This document shows, piece by piece, positions 33,901-41,506 of a stretch of DNA of 64,000 nucleotides. A program made the position numbers and the translations under genes. The notes under the pieces were generated by a model. That model had not been told where the DNA came from, did not search any database, and saw only the letters and a list, made by a program, of their open reading frames with translations. The DNA comes from a virus. The stretch is taken from positions 1-64,000 of the IMG/VR virus record IMGVR_UViG_3300037011_000200; one strand, given 5' to 3'. Every line of letters starts with the position of its first letter. Positions within the stretch are counted from its first letter, which is position 1.

Positions 33901-35811
33901 ATTCCTTTTATTAATAAAGATGGTTTTATTCGATTTGATCGTATTGATTCTGTGGTATTGGATAAGATTCATTCAGTTCTATCATTGAACGTAAATTCTA
34001 GAGAGAGTGAAAATAAAAAGGTTCTCAGGATCATTAGTCACAAATATAATAAAAAGAAGATGTATAGAATCACGACGAAGGGCTATTCTGAAGATGTAAC
34101 TAAAGACCATATGGTTTATACCTTTAATTGTTTAACTGATGAGATTTGTCGGAAAGGCCCTCTTGAAATTAATACCAAACGTGATTTCTTAATTATTAGT
34201 AACTCACTACCTGTTGTCAATAGAGAAATCACTTTAGATTTAAGAGAATCCCTTATTGAGGTACAGAAGAGCGAGAATAGCCTCTTCATAAGAGTCCTTG
34301 CTAAAGATTTCGATTGGAAAGTTGATGGCACTGTTAAATTAACAAAAGGAAACATTCAATTTACTAGAGAGCTTTCTAGATATAAGGTTGAGCGTCTTTT
34401 AGGATTTTCGAAGAATATGCTGCAAACATATGATGAGGGCAAAGGAAGAATTCCTTTAGATGTTTTTCAGAGAATTCGAGAGATTGTTCCTGTCGATCTC
34501 AGTACTGTTTATGTATATGTAAAGTATTCAAAAGAGAATTTTCATTATTTAGATATTCTAGGTAGTTGTATTATTGATTGCAAAAGGAATATTATTGATT
34601 GGAATGTTACATTAGATAGTGAAATAGCTTATCTAGTTGGTCTATATATTGGTGATGGATCATGGGGTACTGGTCCTGCGTATGCAATTGAGTTCGCGAC
34701 TGGATTAAACTTGTATGAAGACTTTATTAGGAATTGTTCTAAAAAGTTGGGATATCATTTTAAAGAATATTTTAGAATCGAGAATTGTGCAAAGGCAGTT
34801 ATCTGTTCTATTCAGTTTCAGGCTATTCTCTACGAGCTAGGATTACGGAAAAGTGTTAATCATTCGGTTAAATTTATTCCAGAGATTTTCTTTTCGGCAA
34901 CAGAGTCTACTCGAAAAGCTTTATTGTTGGGGCTATATCATAGTGATGGCAGTTTTTATTATGCCTTAGGTTATTCTCCTTGCCTTGATTTTCGTACTAC
35001 ATCAGAGAGTTTAAGAGATGGATTAACATTCTTATTACGTCAGTTTGGGGTATTTCCATCATTGCGTACTCGTCCTCCAAACAAGAAATTGAAAGAGCAG
35101 TGGGGCCGTTCTACTATTATTGACAGGAAACCTATTTTTGTTGTTACATGTAATCAGCAGCGTGACATTGTTAGTTTAGACTTTATTTGTAGGATGTTTA
35201 ACTTAGAGAATCTATCTAAATATAAAACACCTGTTGTTGATTTTATGGCACGTACTAGAGATTTTATTCCACTAACTGAAACGGTGTCTGCGGTTAGAAT
35301 TCGGAGGATCGAAGAAGTAAGTTATGCTTATGATAGAGTTTACGACTTGGAAGTTGAAGAGCATCATAATTTCGGAATTGGCATGACAGGAATGATACTC
35401 CGAAATAGTGACGGAAAACATATAACTTGCTTACTTTTAACATTCTTTTTGCAATGGATGAGACCTTTGATTGAGCAAGGGTATATTTATATTGCTAGAT
35501 CTCCTCTCTATCGAATTGTAGAAAAGACAAAGATTCAGTTTGCATATTCTGATATTGAGTTATCTAAAATACAGAAATCTCCAGGCGCGATTATTACTCG
35601 CTTTAAAGGGTTAGGTGAATTGAATCCAAATGAATTGGCTAAGGCAATATTTGATCCTTTAACTAGGCATTTGAGTTGTGTTTCGTTAAATGATCTTACG
35701 CAGGCAGCTACAGTTACTTATTGTTTAATGGGGCCTGATCGTGAGATGCGTTGGGATTTCATAAATGAATTTATGTCACAGATTGATTATGAATGGAAAG
35801 GGGAAGTATAA
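30898..35811 (+). CDS. gyrB: DNA gyrase/topoisomerase IV subunit B with two inteins
   Basis: A 1637-residue precursor. The GHKL ATPase is intact: EILTNAVDEH, RDFGRGVPF and SAGLHGVGLSVVNALS. The Toprim domain is split twice. The first intein (residues 406-921) sits after YIVEGE, before SASGTAKQARDRRFQAILP. The second (995-1503) sits after IIIASDAD, before SDGKHITCLLLTFF. Removing both gives about 612 residues, the normal length of a short GyrB/ParE, ending in an intact Toprim and C-terminal tail. No subunit A is in the window. Both inserts lie in metal- and DNA-contact motifs. Confidence 0.92.
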   Translation: MKYDDKSIQVFKGVEAVRKRPMMYITSLDASGIRHMFREILTNAVDEHLAGYGNKLIVKKVGSQIIVRDFGRGVPFGIHPEEQINTLTLVATQLHAGGKFDENLYKISAGLHGVGLSVVNALSSSLIIKSFRDGKSAHQFFKKGIPDSDVVLGSTSEENGTLVVYTPDNEIFNTIDISVDWLVEDLFFISCLNSLHIVADLDGQDLELKDRSPCSLIESKDLLHEVIEIPNATADNKVYVLFAFSLSYNPKVFCFVNNVPVQRGNFLSSFYDCFAKQLNESGMGFESGDLQESISLVLSIRAPVSVIHFKGQSKEVADLKYDKIRPLYEYLFDRVWEARGFKALLTKYYKPFLTAVQQRRAKSKDLKNALKELGDQKTTTIILPGKLADCQDQEGYGELYIVEGESVSYDTMIPFIDKKGVERFLRICDINPEDIESVRSFNLHSGKYEIKRVIGVIRHLYNKKYIFRVKVKGGFWFDITEDNQSIYVYRDSSLHEVGLSDIKIGDLLVSPIQEEFNIISSPINVISVLVRVVGESRTQKISNKFIQLDYQDFDFGVEGLICSLKDVFYCYGMDRSTISRWTNISYNALEGFDRKRYSISLFHFGKVKKFIQDFNEKDFFIKLPLTEENVKYYSGKSSFQFVIQRGSGGLGDHFLSPLPLQYKMSVDLAFIIGQYIGDGYHRMPCTPKAQVAFCIGEDKHLISDQLRLCSERLFKSHGTITESKPANKCFQLGVLELRLILYALGLTHEIKSSDKFIPQCFFSESKEVVESLLKGLYLSGGYLTTDTDYFKLGFETSSRRLAFELCRLLFLYFGIIPVFQSKPSKRYIIQGISGITKEVFCVTINKYNDQIRLKFICKLFESFNSDKNISDRPQYFCQGDFRYIPVVKIERVPYNNPYVYDLSIKDNENFHVGAIPLLVHNSASGTAKQARDRRFQAILPIRGKTLNTLKATLSKTVESDVIKDIFAAVGVDISGKQITIRPRYSKIIIASDADSVSAETKIPFINKDGFIRFDRIDSVVLDKIHSVLSLNVNSRESENKKVLRIISHKYNKKKMYRITTKGYSEDVTKDHMVYTFNCLTDEICRKGPLEINTKRDFLIISNSLPVVNREITLDLRESLIEVQKSENSLFIRVLAKDFDWKVDGTVKLTKGNIQFTRELSRYKVERLLGFSKNMLQTYDEGKGRIPLDVFQRIREIVPVDLSTVYVYVKYSKENFHYLDILGSCIIDCKRNIIDWNVTLDSEIAYLVGLYIGDGSWGTGPAYAIEFATGLNLYEDFIRNCSKKLGYHFKEYFRIENCAKAVICSIQFQAILYELGLRKSVNHSVKFIPEIFFSATESTRKALLLGLYHSDGSFYYALGYSPCLDFRTTSESLRDGLTFLLRQFGVFPSLRTRPPNKKLKEQWGRSTIIDRKPIFVVTCNQQRDIVSLDFICRMFNLENLSKYKTPVVDFMARTRDFIPLTETVSAVRIRRIEEVSYAYDRVYDLEVEEHHNFGIGMTGMILRNSDGKHITCLLLTFFLQWMRPLIEQGYIYIARSPLYRIVEKTKIQFAYSDIELSKIQKSPGAIITRFKGLGELNPNELAKAIFDPLTRHLSCVSLNDLTQAATVTYCLMGPDREMRWDFINEFMSQIDYEWKGEV
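32113..33660 (+). other. intein 1 in GyrB (516 aa, LAGLIDADG homing endonuclease)
   Basis: The first residue is Ser (SVSYDTMIPFIDKKG), the last is Asn in LLVHN, and the next extein residue is Ser, the splicing requirements. Two LAGLIDADG-like blocks lie inside: AFIIGQYIGDGY (about intein residue 263) and LLKGLYLSGGYL (about 366), the second having Gly in place of the acidic residue. That may weaken the endonuclease. Confidence 0.88.
33880..35406 (+). other. intein 2 in GyrB (509 aa, LAGLIDADG homing endonuclease)
   Basis: Starts SVSAETKIPFINKDG and ends MILRN before Ser. LAGLIDADG-like blocks are AYLVGLYIGDGS (about intein residue 249) and LLLGLYHSDGSF (about 348), both with the acidic residue. 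The N-terminus is clearly related to intein 1 and the insertion is in the next Toprim acidic motif. Confidence 0.9.
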
Positions 35812-36165
35812 ATGTCAGTATCAGCTTATGAGACAAAGTTGAATAAGACGCTCGATGATCTTCAAAGTTTAAAAGAGGTGCTTCAAGAATTACAGCGACT
35901 AAAAGATAAAAATTTGTCATTGGCCTACTTCGTAGAAGTCTTGCAACGTGATAATAAACTACTTCTATCACGTGTAAAGAAGATAGATGAGGATATTGTG
36001 AAAGGTGCAACTGAACAGGAAGCGTTACTTTTGGATAAGATTCGGCAATTACAAAGCGACTTTTCTGATATGTATGATGCTCATCGAACTACATTTAGGC
36101 GTTGTGTAAAGTGTAACCATTTACGAGAGCAAGGATTAATTTGTCCAAGTTGCGGAAATAATTAA
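35812..36165 (+). CDS. coiled-coil protein with C-terminal zinc ribbon
   Basis: A 117-residue protein: about 85 residues of charged heptad-like helix (LDDLQSLKEVLQELQRLKDK), then CVKCNHLREQGLICPSCGNN, a four-cysteine ribbon. It follows gyrB directly. Possibly a DNA- or protein-binding dimer; function unknown. Confidence 0.6.
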   Translation: MSVSAYETKLNKTLDDLQSLKEVLQELQRLKDKNLSLAYFVEVLQRDNKLLLSRVKKIDEDIVKGATEQEALLLDKIRQLQSDFSDMYDAHRTTFRRCVKCNHLREQGLICPSCGNN

Positions 36166-36166
36166 G

Positions 36167-36244
36167 GTGGAAGAGCAATTTATCACCTACAGATTCTGCA
36201 GAGATGTAATATTGGTTGAAATTCCAGAAAAGAATTGGACTTGA
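36167..36244 (+). CDS. possible 25-residue ORF
   Basis: GTG at 36167 opens MEEQFITYRFCRDVILVEIP and KNWT to TGA. RBS support is poor. It fills the gap before 36273. Weak. Confidence 0.2.
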   Translation: MEEQFITYRFCRDVILVEIPEKNWT

Positions 36245-36272
36245 TCGTCGTTAGAATTAAGGAAGGAATATT

Positions 36273-36596
36273 ATGACTGAAAAAGAAGTGTGGTGGAATA
36301 CGGTTGAGAAATACTGGGAGCATCTTTTCGCAATCATAATAAAATTTCTTCCTAATGTGACATTCATTGGTTGTGAGGGTAACATAATTTCTCATGATAC
36401 GTTGATGGAAATCACTTTACTAAAAGAATGTAAAGATCCTCGACTGTGTCGTTATCTTTTTATGGTATGGGATGCAGCACTTGATGATCCATCAATTCAT
36501 AGTATTTCTGGTTGGAGAATTTTATGTGACCTTCTTTCTGAAGAGTACATCTTCAATGAAGGGGAGGACAATGGGAATCTTGGTAAAGATGATTAG
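36273..36596 (+). CDS. protein of unknown function
   Basis: A 107-residue acidic protein, preceded by AAGGAAGGA. Aromatic and helical (VWWNTVEKYWEHLFAIIIKF); no motif recognised. Confidence 0.55.
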   Translation: MTEKEVWWNTVEKYWEHLFAIIIKFLPNVTFIGCEGNIISHDTLMEITLLKECKDPRLCRYLFMVWDAALDDPSIHSISGWRILCDLLSEEYIFNEGEDNGNLGKDD

Positions 36597-36759
36597 AGAG
36601 CTTATTGCTCGTGGAGAACCCCCTACACGCATTAAGTTTTTGCTAGGAATACCAAAGGAGTTCTTCGATACTTTTTATTCGACTGCAATTTATCAACATC
36701 AAAAGAAGGTTTTGTCAAAACGAGGGTATTATGTTAAGGTCAGTGAAACTATGTGCTGA
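36571..36759 (+). CDS. small basic protein of unknown function
   Basis: A longer frame opens at 36472 inside the previous gene; the ATG at 36571 after GGGGAGG or the ATG at 36556 are likelier. The 62-residue product (ILVKMIRELIARGEPPTRIK) looks like a small helix-turn-helix-sized domain. Start uncertain. Confidence 0.45.
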   Translation: MGILVKMIRELIARGEPPTRIKFLLGIPKEFFDTFYSTAIYQHQKKVLSKRGYYVKVSETMC

Positions 36760-36821
36760 GTAGTGTAGTGGTGAGCACCAGTCCTGCACCCCTAAGCTGG
36801 CCTTTTTGGGAAAGGGATATT

Positions 36822-37805
36822 ATGTCAATTTTAATCACGTCTGATTTGCATTTCGATGAAAAGATTGTTAATGATGGGTATCATGAAAAGCTTTCAGGGT
36901 TTCTGAGAGAACAGCAGACCGCTCACAGGGCAAATATGCTTTTCATTTTAGGTGATTTCTTTAGTGAGCATTTAGACCCTCATCGGCGTATTGCTTTCAA
37001 AGTACTTGATGCGATCGCAGATTTTTTCCATTCATTGGACTTCGAAAAGATTGTCATTTTGAAAGGTAATCATGACGAGTCGTTTATCGGTCATCATAAT
37101 CTGAAGATTCTCTCGTTGGATTTCCGTGTACAAATAATCGATACACCTACAATAGTTAAGATTAACAACATAAAATTCCTCTTCATTCCTTTCTGCAAGG
37201 ATAAAGATCTTTTTTATTCGATTATTGATCAGGCTGAAGGTGGTGAGAATGTGATCGCTTTGATTCATCAACCGATAGTTGGATTTCGAGTAAGTGCAAA
37301 ACATGCTTGCACGAATGGGATTGATTCTAACAAACTGCATAAGTTTGCTTTAGTTGTTGCAGGTGATTTTCACGATTATCAGAGTCAAGGTAATGTGGTA
37401 TTTATTGGATCACCATATCAGGTACGGCGTGACGAAGATCTCAAAAAGTTCATGATGTCAATATCTGATGATCGTGTGTCGCTTATAGAGTTACCTGTAG
37501 CTTTGTCTCAAAGGTTCATTTTTGTGGAGAATGCTACACAGATTGATCAGTTGGGGGACTTGCGAGGGAAAATTGTAGTTGTATCTGAAGATGTTGATAT
37601 TGATAAAATTAACCAGCTTAGAGATAAAGGAGTTAAGATTGTTTCTTCAAAGGCATTAATGAAGGAAAGTGCTCCTGTTGTTGAAGTGGATTTGTCATCC
37701 TTTTCGGTTAATCTTTTGAAATCAGCTGTTGAAAGAATGACTGATCCTTATATGAAGGCTGTAGGCCAAGATTTATTAGAAAGGATTGGTTATGGCTCAT
37801 CGTAA
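36822..37805 (+). CDS. sbcD: SbcD/Mre11-like exonuclease subunit
   Basis: A 327-residue metallophosphoesterase. The metal-binding motifs are in order: SDLHF (residues 7-11), LGDFF, KGNHDES, LIHQP and GDFHDYQ. ATG 36822 with GGAAAGGG upstream is used rather than an upstream in-frame start at 36753. Partner of the SbcC-like ATPase at 38354; the pair corresponds to T4 gp47/gp46 and processes DNA ends for recombination. Confidence 0.88.
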   Translation: MSILITSDLHFDEKIVNDGYHEKLSGFLREQQTAHRANMLFILGDFFSEHLDPHRRIAFKVLDAIADFFHSLDFEKIVILKGNHDESFIGHHNLKILSLDFRVQIIDTPTIVKINNIKFLFIPFCKDKDLFYSIIDQAEGGENVIALIHQPIVGFRVSAKHACTNGIDSNKLHKFALVVAGDFHDYQSQGNVVFIGSPYQVRRDEDLKKFMMSISDDRVSLIELPVALSQRFIFVENATQIDQLGDLRGKIVVVSEDVDIDKINQLRDKGVKIVSSKALMKESAPVVEVDLSSFSVNLLKSAVERMTDPYMKAVGQDLLERIGYGSS

Positions 37806-38013
37806 ATATCCGAGGTTGGGTAGCCAATATAAAACTCAGGTTACAGGGGAAGAAGGCTTCTTAAAGTGTGATCAGTGCCAGACGTATTTGGTGAAGGGTG
37901 AAACAGTTGTGAAGCAGGATATTCAGCTTGACTGGTTTCGTGAGGATGATGACGTGAAGAATTTATGTAAAAAGTGTGTACAGATTCTAGATTTGTCGAA
38001 GTTGTCGAAGTGA
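37792..38013 (+). CDS. small zinc-ribbon protein
   Basis: ATG 37792 with AAAGGA upstream overlaps the SbcD-like stop. The 73-residue protein has CDQCQ and CKKC about 35 residues apart. It sits between the two nuclease subunits; a role with them is possible but unproven. Confidence 0.55.
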   Translation: MAHRKYPRLGSQYKTQVTGEEGFLKCDQCQTYLVKGETVVKQDIQLDWFREDDDVKNLCKKCVQILDLSKLSK

Positions 38014-38352
38014 TTGAAGGAGTCTGTTATTCGGTGTATGAATTGTGGCTATTGTTGTATCTATTATGATGTTATAATTTTAAAGCCTGGAATTAACCTT
38101 TCCAAGTTACGGGCTGTAAAAACTGAAGATGTTATTCAACACAAAAGAGGGGGTGAATGTTGCCCTCATTTAGAATGGCTTGCTGATGGCAAAGCGAATT
38201 GTAAGATTCATCACTTCAAGATTTATAAGAAGACACCTTGTTTTTCTCATAGTCAGATAGAGCGGAATTTTGAATGTAATTGTCGAATGGGTGAATATAT
38301 TTGGAAGCAAGGACGTGCTAAGGAAATCAGGAAGGAATTTGAGGGAAGGTAA
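38014..38352 (+). CDS. YkgJ-type CxxCxxCC metal-cluster protein
   Basis: TTG start directly after the previous stop. The 112-residue protein has CMNCGYCCIYYD, later ECCPHLEW and NCKIHHFKIYKKTPCFSH, with further cysteines in ECNC. The cysteine pattern matches UPF0153/YkgJ proteins. Third of three such genes in the window. Confidence 0.6.
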   Translation: MKESVIRCMNCGYCCIYYDVIILKPGINLSKLRAVKTEDVIQHKRGGECCPHLEWLADGKANCKIHHFKIYKKTPCFSHSQIERNFECNCRMGEYIWKQGRAKEIRKEFEGR

Positions 38353-38353
38353 A

Positions 38354-40204
38354 ATGGAAGTAGTTTTTGAAAGTATGAAGCTCAAGAATTTTCGATCTTT
38401 CGTTGAGGCTGATGTTACGTTTGTTCCTGGAGTTCATTTAGTGCTGGGTAGAAATGAGAAGGAAAGCAGTGCGGATTCCAATGGTGCAGGTAAGTCAACC
38501 ATTTTTTCATATGCTCCGCCATACATAATATTTGGCCGTTTCAAATCACCCAACGGCAAAATAGTTCGAACTGGTATGGAACGACGCAACGCAGATGATA
38601 ATTGTTTTGGTGAGATGAATTTACGTGTTTCGAATCAACCTATAGTTATTACTCGGGGTCGATCGAAAGGGAAACCTTTCTTGAAGTTGTCAGGTACTAA
38701 AACTCCTGTAAAGGCTGATCAAGAGTTGTCTTTTCTTGTTGGGTGTGACTTTGATGCCTTTTCTTCCTTGCAGGTTTTAACAAGATCGTCGTTTGAGTCG
38801 GGATTGTTTTATGGGACAGACACCCAGCGTAAAGATTTCTTTTTATCAGTAGCTGGGATAGATAAACTAATTGAGCAATCTCTAGAAGTACTAAAAAGTG
38901 ATAAAGTAGACTATTCACTGAAGGCGTTAGAGATGAGAACGATGTATAACGCTGAGGAGTCTGCGAATACATTAGCTTTTCGTATGAGTGAGATTAATCA
39001 AGAAGTCTTGCGGCTTGAGTCAAATATTTCGAGTGCGGATTTATTGATCGCGAATTATCAAAGTGAATTAATGAAGCGGACAGATGAGCTGGTAGCTACA
39101 CAGGGTGTATTGAAGGAGAAGGAGCGAAAGGTTTTAGAACTATCTGAAGTTTCTGGTGAGTTTAAGCGTCTTCATAAAATGTATGAGGAAAAGGGAGAAC
39201 TACAAGGAAAGGTTAATAGTCTTAAGGACGCAATCTCTGAGAGATCGAAATACTGTGCTCGTTTGCAATCCTTGTCAGGGGCTGAATGTCTTAATTGTGG
39301 TCAATTGGTTAGAGAGGATTACGTCCGTAAAATCTTAACGAATATGCAGGAGATTATTCAGTCTTCGAAAACTGCTTTAAAGGAAGCAGAGTCAACCTTT
39401 GACAAGACATCTTCTTCGATATCCGAGATGGAAGAACTCAAGCGTCAGGTGGATAATCTTGATCGTACATTGCAAGCTGGACTTAGGACATTGCGCGACG
39501 AAATCAATAGGTTGCAATCTGATATTCGGGTTATGACGAGTCAGTATGAGCAAGCACTTCAAAATTTACAGCAATATAAGGATGCTCGTGAAGCGCATAC
39601 TTGTGCTCTAGAAGAGTTGAGGAGACGAGAACATTTTATATTGCGTAGATTGGGCGCTATTAGAGATGATGCTCTTTGTTTTGGAAATCTAGAAAGTGCA
39701 TGTCTTAAATGGGTTGATTTCTTCAAAAATCAATTACCAGCGCAAGCATTAACTGATATCACAAAGTTTTTGGGAAACTTCTCTGAACAGTGTCTTCGCA
39801 CTTTGTGGGACATGAAGGTATCTATGCAGGTATACTTTGATCCTGCTACACAGAAACCTATTATCGATGTGAAGGATTCGGATGGTGATTTGGTTAATAT
39901 CGATTCTTTAAGTGGAGGAGAGCAAGCTCGGGTTTATTTGTCTCTTACACTGGGTTCTATTCTTGCGACAAGAAGTTTTCGTGGTTGGAGTTCGAATTTG
40001 TTTGTGCTTGATGAAGTGTTTGATGGGTGTCTCGACAGAACTGGCCGAGAAATCATTCTTTCGCTTTTGCATGAGATGGCTTTGAAATTCAATTTATGTG
40101 TTTATGTTATTTCGCATCATTTAGATTACGCAAGAGAGAGTGTACCAGGTAGCATCTATACGTCGGTAAAAACTGTTGAAGGTAGTTATTTAGAGGTTTC
40201 ATGA
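38354..40204 (+). CDS. sbcC: SbcC/Rad50-like ATPase
   Basis: A 616-residue SMC-type ATPase. Walker A is GRNEKESSADSNGAGKST (32-49, longer than usual), the zinc hook is ECLNCGQLV in mid coiled coil, the ABC signature LSGGEQARVYLSL and Walker B LFVLDEVFDG follow near the C-terminus, then VYVISHH as the H-loop. GAGGGAAGG precedes ATG 38354; an in-frame ATG at 38270 lies within the previous gene. Acts with SbcD. Confidence 0.9.
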   Translation: MEVVFESMKLKNFRSFVEADVTFVPGVHLVLGRNEKESSADSNGAGKSTIFSYAPPYIIFGRFKSPNGKIVRTGMERRNADDNCFGEMNLRVSNQPIVITRGRSKGKPFLKLSGTKTPVKADQELSFLVGCDFDAFSSLQVLTRSSFESGLFYGTDTQRKDFFLSVAGIDKLIEQSLEVLKSDKVDYSLKALEMRTMYNAEESANTLAFRMSEINQEVLRLESNISSADLLIANYQSELMKRTDELVATQGVLKEKERKVLELSEVSGEFKRLHKMYEEKGELQGKVNSLKDAISERSKYCARLQSLSGAECLNCGQLVREDYVRKILTNMQEIIQSSKTALKEAESTFDKTSSSISEMEELKRQVDNLDRTLQAGLRTLRDEINRLQSDIRVMTSQYEQALQNLQQYKDAREAHTCALEELRRREHFILRRLGAIRDDALCFGNLESACLKWVDFFKNQLPAQALTDITKFLGNFSEQCLRTLWDMKVSMQVYFDPATQKPIIDVKDSDGDLVNIDSLSGGEQARVYLSLTLGSILATRSFRGWSSNLFVLDEVFDGCLDRTGREIILSLLHEMALKFNLCVYVISHHLDYARESVPGSIYTSVKTVEGSYLEVS

Positions 40205-40209
40205 AAGTG

Positions 40210-40242
40210 CCCCGTGAAAAATAAATTGAGTTTTTGTATAAT
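40210..40242 (+). promoter_or_regulatory. sigma70-type promoter with upstream CCCC element (copy 3)
   Basis: CCCC at 40210-40213, GTGAAA at 40214-40219, 17 bases, then TATAAT at 40237-40242. Same layout as the copies before 3213 and 20809. Starts the folE2 unit. Confidence 0.8.
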
Positions 40243-40265
40243 CTCATAATGAAGAGGAGTGCGCT

Positions 40266-41153
40266 GTGTTAACGGTTCATGATTTACAGCCAGATGTTCA
40301 GTTAAAGATTCAGAAAGTTGGTATTCGTAAGATTTCGGTTCCTGTTCAGTTTTCGTTAGATAGCTTTTTATATGGAGGTTTTCAATCTGATGTTTCTGTT
40401 CAGTCTTTGTTAGCTGATGCTTCGTGTTACGCTGAATTGAATCAAGATCAGAAAGGAGCACATCTTAGTCGGTTTGCAGAAATTTTACGCAAATGGTCTC
40501 CTATAACGCTTTATGAGGGTCTACCGCTTCGCTTGATTCAGGATCTTGCGAATCGTCATGAGTCGCATTGTGTATATCTTAAATTGAGATTTGTACCTCT
40601 CTTCGAAGGAATATTTACAGTTACATATCAGAAGAAAGCTGAGCCCTTTCTTGTAGACGATACTTTTATTCGTCATCCCGTCAATGTCAGTTTTCCGTTT
40701 CAAATGATTGTTCCTATGATTTTTGAATATTCTGCATATCGAGATGGAAAGGTTAAGTTTTTTGTAACCTTCGAATTAATAGGTTTCAATGTTTGTCCTT
40801 GTGCGCTGAAGGAGTGTGATGGCCTTGCTTCACACTCCCAACGCGCACTGTTACGTGTGAGTTTAGATCTCAGTTCGGTGAAGGCAAGTGTAATTACGTG
40901 GGATGAGTTGTTTCATGGTTTGATAAATACAACGTTCGCTGCACCTGCTGGCACGGTATTAAAGCGTGATCAAGAGTTAGCAGTCATCCAAACGGGCTTT
41001 CAGAACCCTCGATTCGTAGAAGATAGTGTTCGATTTGCAGCTTCTTATCTAACTGAACTCTTACCAGGTGTTCCTTATTCATTGGTATGCGATTCTGATG
41101 AAAGTATTCATTATCATAATGCAGTTGCAGTGATTCTAAATGGTATGCCATGA
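40266..41153 (+). CDS. folE2: GTP cyclohydrolase FolE2 (type IB)
   Basis: First step of preQ0 synthesis, GTP to 7,8-dihydroneopterin triphosphate. The GTG start has GAGGAG upstream. Conserved FolE2 segments are DQKGAHLSRF, NVCPCALKECD, ASHSQRALLRVS and NPRFVEDSVR. The 295-residue length is normal for the type IB enzyme. It is the first gene after promoter copy 3. Confidence 0.9.
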   Translation: MLTVHDLQPDVQLKIQKVGIRKISVPVQFSLDSFLYGGFQSDVSVQSLLADASCYAELNQDQKGAHLSRFAEILRKWSPITLYEGLPLRLIQDLANRHESHCVYLKLRFVPLFEGIFTVTYQKKAEPFLVDDTFIRHPVNVSFPFQMIVPMIFEYSAYRDGKVKFFVTFELIGFNVCPCALKECDGLASHSQRALLRVSLDLSSVKASVITWDELFHGLINTTFAAPAGTVLKRDQELAVIQTGFQNPRFVEDSVRFAASYLTELLPGVPYSLVCDSDESIHYHNAVAVILNGMP

Positions 41154-41195
41154 TTGATGAAGGCGCTTTAGAGTTTAAGATAAAATTCTTTGAAG
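41146..41195 (+). repeat. 50 bp exact direct repeat, copy 1
   Basis: Identical to 42059-42108. It spans the folE2 stop and the first codons of the 41150 gene. Confidence 0.9.
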
Positions 41196-41506
41196 TTATT
41201 GGGGATGAGTTTACAGCAGCTAATTTACGAGTCGAGCTTTCATTACAACGCCTTCACATTGCAATGTGGAGCGTATCACTTACGGCTCAGCAAACTGCAG
41301 ATGCATTTAAAGTGTTTACTGATAAGGTAAAAAAAGCAACTCTGGAGACATTTACATTTATGCTTTCTCTTAATCTCATTGGTAAGGTTAATGAGTATTA
41401 TGGTTTTCCCCCTCTTACTGCTTTTTATGGAGTGGACTATGGGAAAAAGAAAGTTGCTTCCGCTATTTTTAGTAGTGCTACTCGTAGGATGTTCAAGCTT
41501 CGTTAA
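41150..41506 (+). CDS. protein of unknown function, duplicated N-terminus
   Basis: ATG in an ATGA overlap with folE2. The 118-residue helical protein begins MIDEGALEFKIKFFE, the same 15 residues found inside the gene at 41970, from an exact 50 base repeat. The C-terminal part overlaps the lipoprotein gene. No family recognised. Confidence 0.55.
   Translation: MIDEGALEFKIKFFEVIGDEFTAANLRVELSLQRLHIAMWSVSLTAQQTADAFKVFTDKVKKATLETFTFMLSLNLIGKVNEYYGFPPLTAFYGVDYGKKKVASAIFSSATRRMFKLR

Noticed and set aside
36760-36822. tRNA-like stretch before the SbcD-like gene (D-arm-like and CCAG/CTGG stem)
   Set aside because: The anticodon loop is too large, the T-arm lacks the normal TTCGA loop and no acceptor stem closes it.
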